From: Sphingomonas bacterium
GTDB lineage: Bacteria; Pseudomonadota; Alphaproteobacteria; Sphingomonadales; Sphingomonadaceae
Direction: 5' to 3'
Assembly: GCA_026785645.1 (NCBI GenBank)
Contig: JAJAZM010000078.1
Span: 1 to 11,794 of the forward strand
Length of the DNA stretch: 11,794 bases
Part shown: one piece after another, positions 11,358 to 11,794 of the stretch
How the letters are laid out: every line of letters begins with the position of its first letter
How positions within the stretch are numbered: position 1 is the first letter of the stretch
Made by a program: the position numbers and the translations under genes
The notes under the pieces: generated by a model
What the model saw: only the letters and a program-made list of their open reading frames with translations
Database searches by the model: none
Told to the model about the DNA's origin: nothing

Positions 11358-11794
11358 CAGATATCCTCTTCCATCAGCAATAACAGGTCGCGCCATGCCA
11401 GCGCCTTGTCCCCCGGCCGCTGCAGCAGCCATCGCGGGTGGAAAGTGGCAATCGTCCGCACCCCTTCGATCTTGTGCACCCGGCCGCGCGCTTGCGGCAG
11501 CCGCTCGCCGAGTAACGCCCGGCTCGGCCCCTCGCCGAGCAGCACCAGCCGCTTGGGCCGGGCCAGGGCGACATGCCGCCGCGCAATGTCGGCGCAGGCC
11601 TCGACCTCGCTCGGAGTCAATTTGGCCCCCGGCGCGGCAAAGCAGGCGAGCGATGCGCTATACGCTGCGTCGGGCGCGAAGCCGATCGCGGCGAGCATCC
11701 TCACCGCCAGCGCCCACGCCTCGCCGCCGATCGGCTGGTCGCCATCTTCGCGCCCCGGCATGTCGCTGAGAAACATGATCTCGGCCCCCTCGGC
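11357..11794 (-). CDS. Uracil-DNA glycosylase family protein (family 4-like), 5' end outside window
   Basis: The last 146 residues of a protein whose start lies beyond the right edge. It resembles family 4 iron-sulfur uracil-DNA glycosylases, which excise uracil from DNA to start base-excision repair. Seen here: a divergent first motif SDMPGREDGDQPIGG (family pattern GEAPGxxED...GxPFVG), Cys51 and Cys67 sixteen residues apart as in the cluster-binding Cys85/Cys101 of the Thermus enzyme, and the second motif TFHPRWLLQRP containing the HP pair. The other two cluster cysteines would lie in the missing N-terminus. An Ile occupies the position of the Phe that stacks on uracil in family 4, so substrate use may differ. 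The downstream transglycosylase start overlaps its stop codon. Confidence 0.85.
   Translation of the reverse strand, partial: AEGAEIMFLSDMPGREDGDQPIGGEAWALAVRMLAAIGFAPDAAYSASLACFAAPGAKLTPSEVEACADIARRHVALARPKRLVLLGEGPSRALLGERLPQARGRVHKIEGVRTIATFHPRWLLQRPGDKALAWRDLLLLMEEDI

Noticed and set aside
10119..11769. Long plus-strand frames opposite the transglycosylase and glycosylase genes
   Set aside because: Low-complexity Arg/Ala-rich readings; the minus strand encodes recognised enzymes.

Overview
The window is GC-rich and reads like ordinary chromosomal sequence from an alphaproteobacterium, most likely a sphingomonad. That placement is an inference from the GyrA sequence style, the high GC at third codon positions, the PA0069-type radical SAM protein and the CPQ-like M28 peptidase; no search was run. 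There is no sign of phage, transposon, CRISPR or plasmid functions.

Layout. Positions 1-3169 carry two minus-strand housekeeping genes. These are gyrA (cut by the left edge, with a TTG start at 2262) and, upstream of it, yaaA (peroxide-stress protein). A divergent intergenic region of about 190 bases then leads into two plus-strand genes. The first encodes an exported tetratricopeptide-repeat protein (3362-4672). After a strong hairpin comes a multidomain protein (4845-6440) with an all-helical N-terminus, a Glu-Pro repeat linker, a PAS-like domain, a good histidine-kinase H-box and a visibly degenerate ATPase domain. Positions 6530-6772 hold two minus-strand tRNA genes, tRNA-Ile2(CAT) and tRNA-Pro(TGG), separated by a long nested inverted repeat.

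From 11794 down to 6822 five minus-strand genes lie head to tail with gaps of -1, 41, 53 and 29 bases. In transcription order they are a family-4-like uracil-DNA glycosylase (5' end outside the window), a soluble lytic transglycosylase (start codon overlapping the glycosylase stop), a PA0069-family radical SAM protein, a secreted M28 zinc aminopeptidase/carboxypeptidase and a small lipoprotein. Three of the five products carry export signals, so part of this cluster works in the envelope (peptidoglycan turnover, periplasmic peptide cleavage, outer-membrane lipoprotein). The glycosylase and radical SAM protein are probably cytoplasmic. A single shared pathway is not evident.

I found no convincing new defence or mobile system. 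The items most worth a second look are the histidine kinase-like protein with missing ATP-binding residues, the nested palindromes between the tRNAs, the substituted residue in the glycosylase active-site motif, and the start regions of gyrA and the radical SAM gene. Many long overlapping reading frames are antisense shadows typical of high-GC DNA, and two match well-known artefact peptides produced by translating across tRNA genes.
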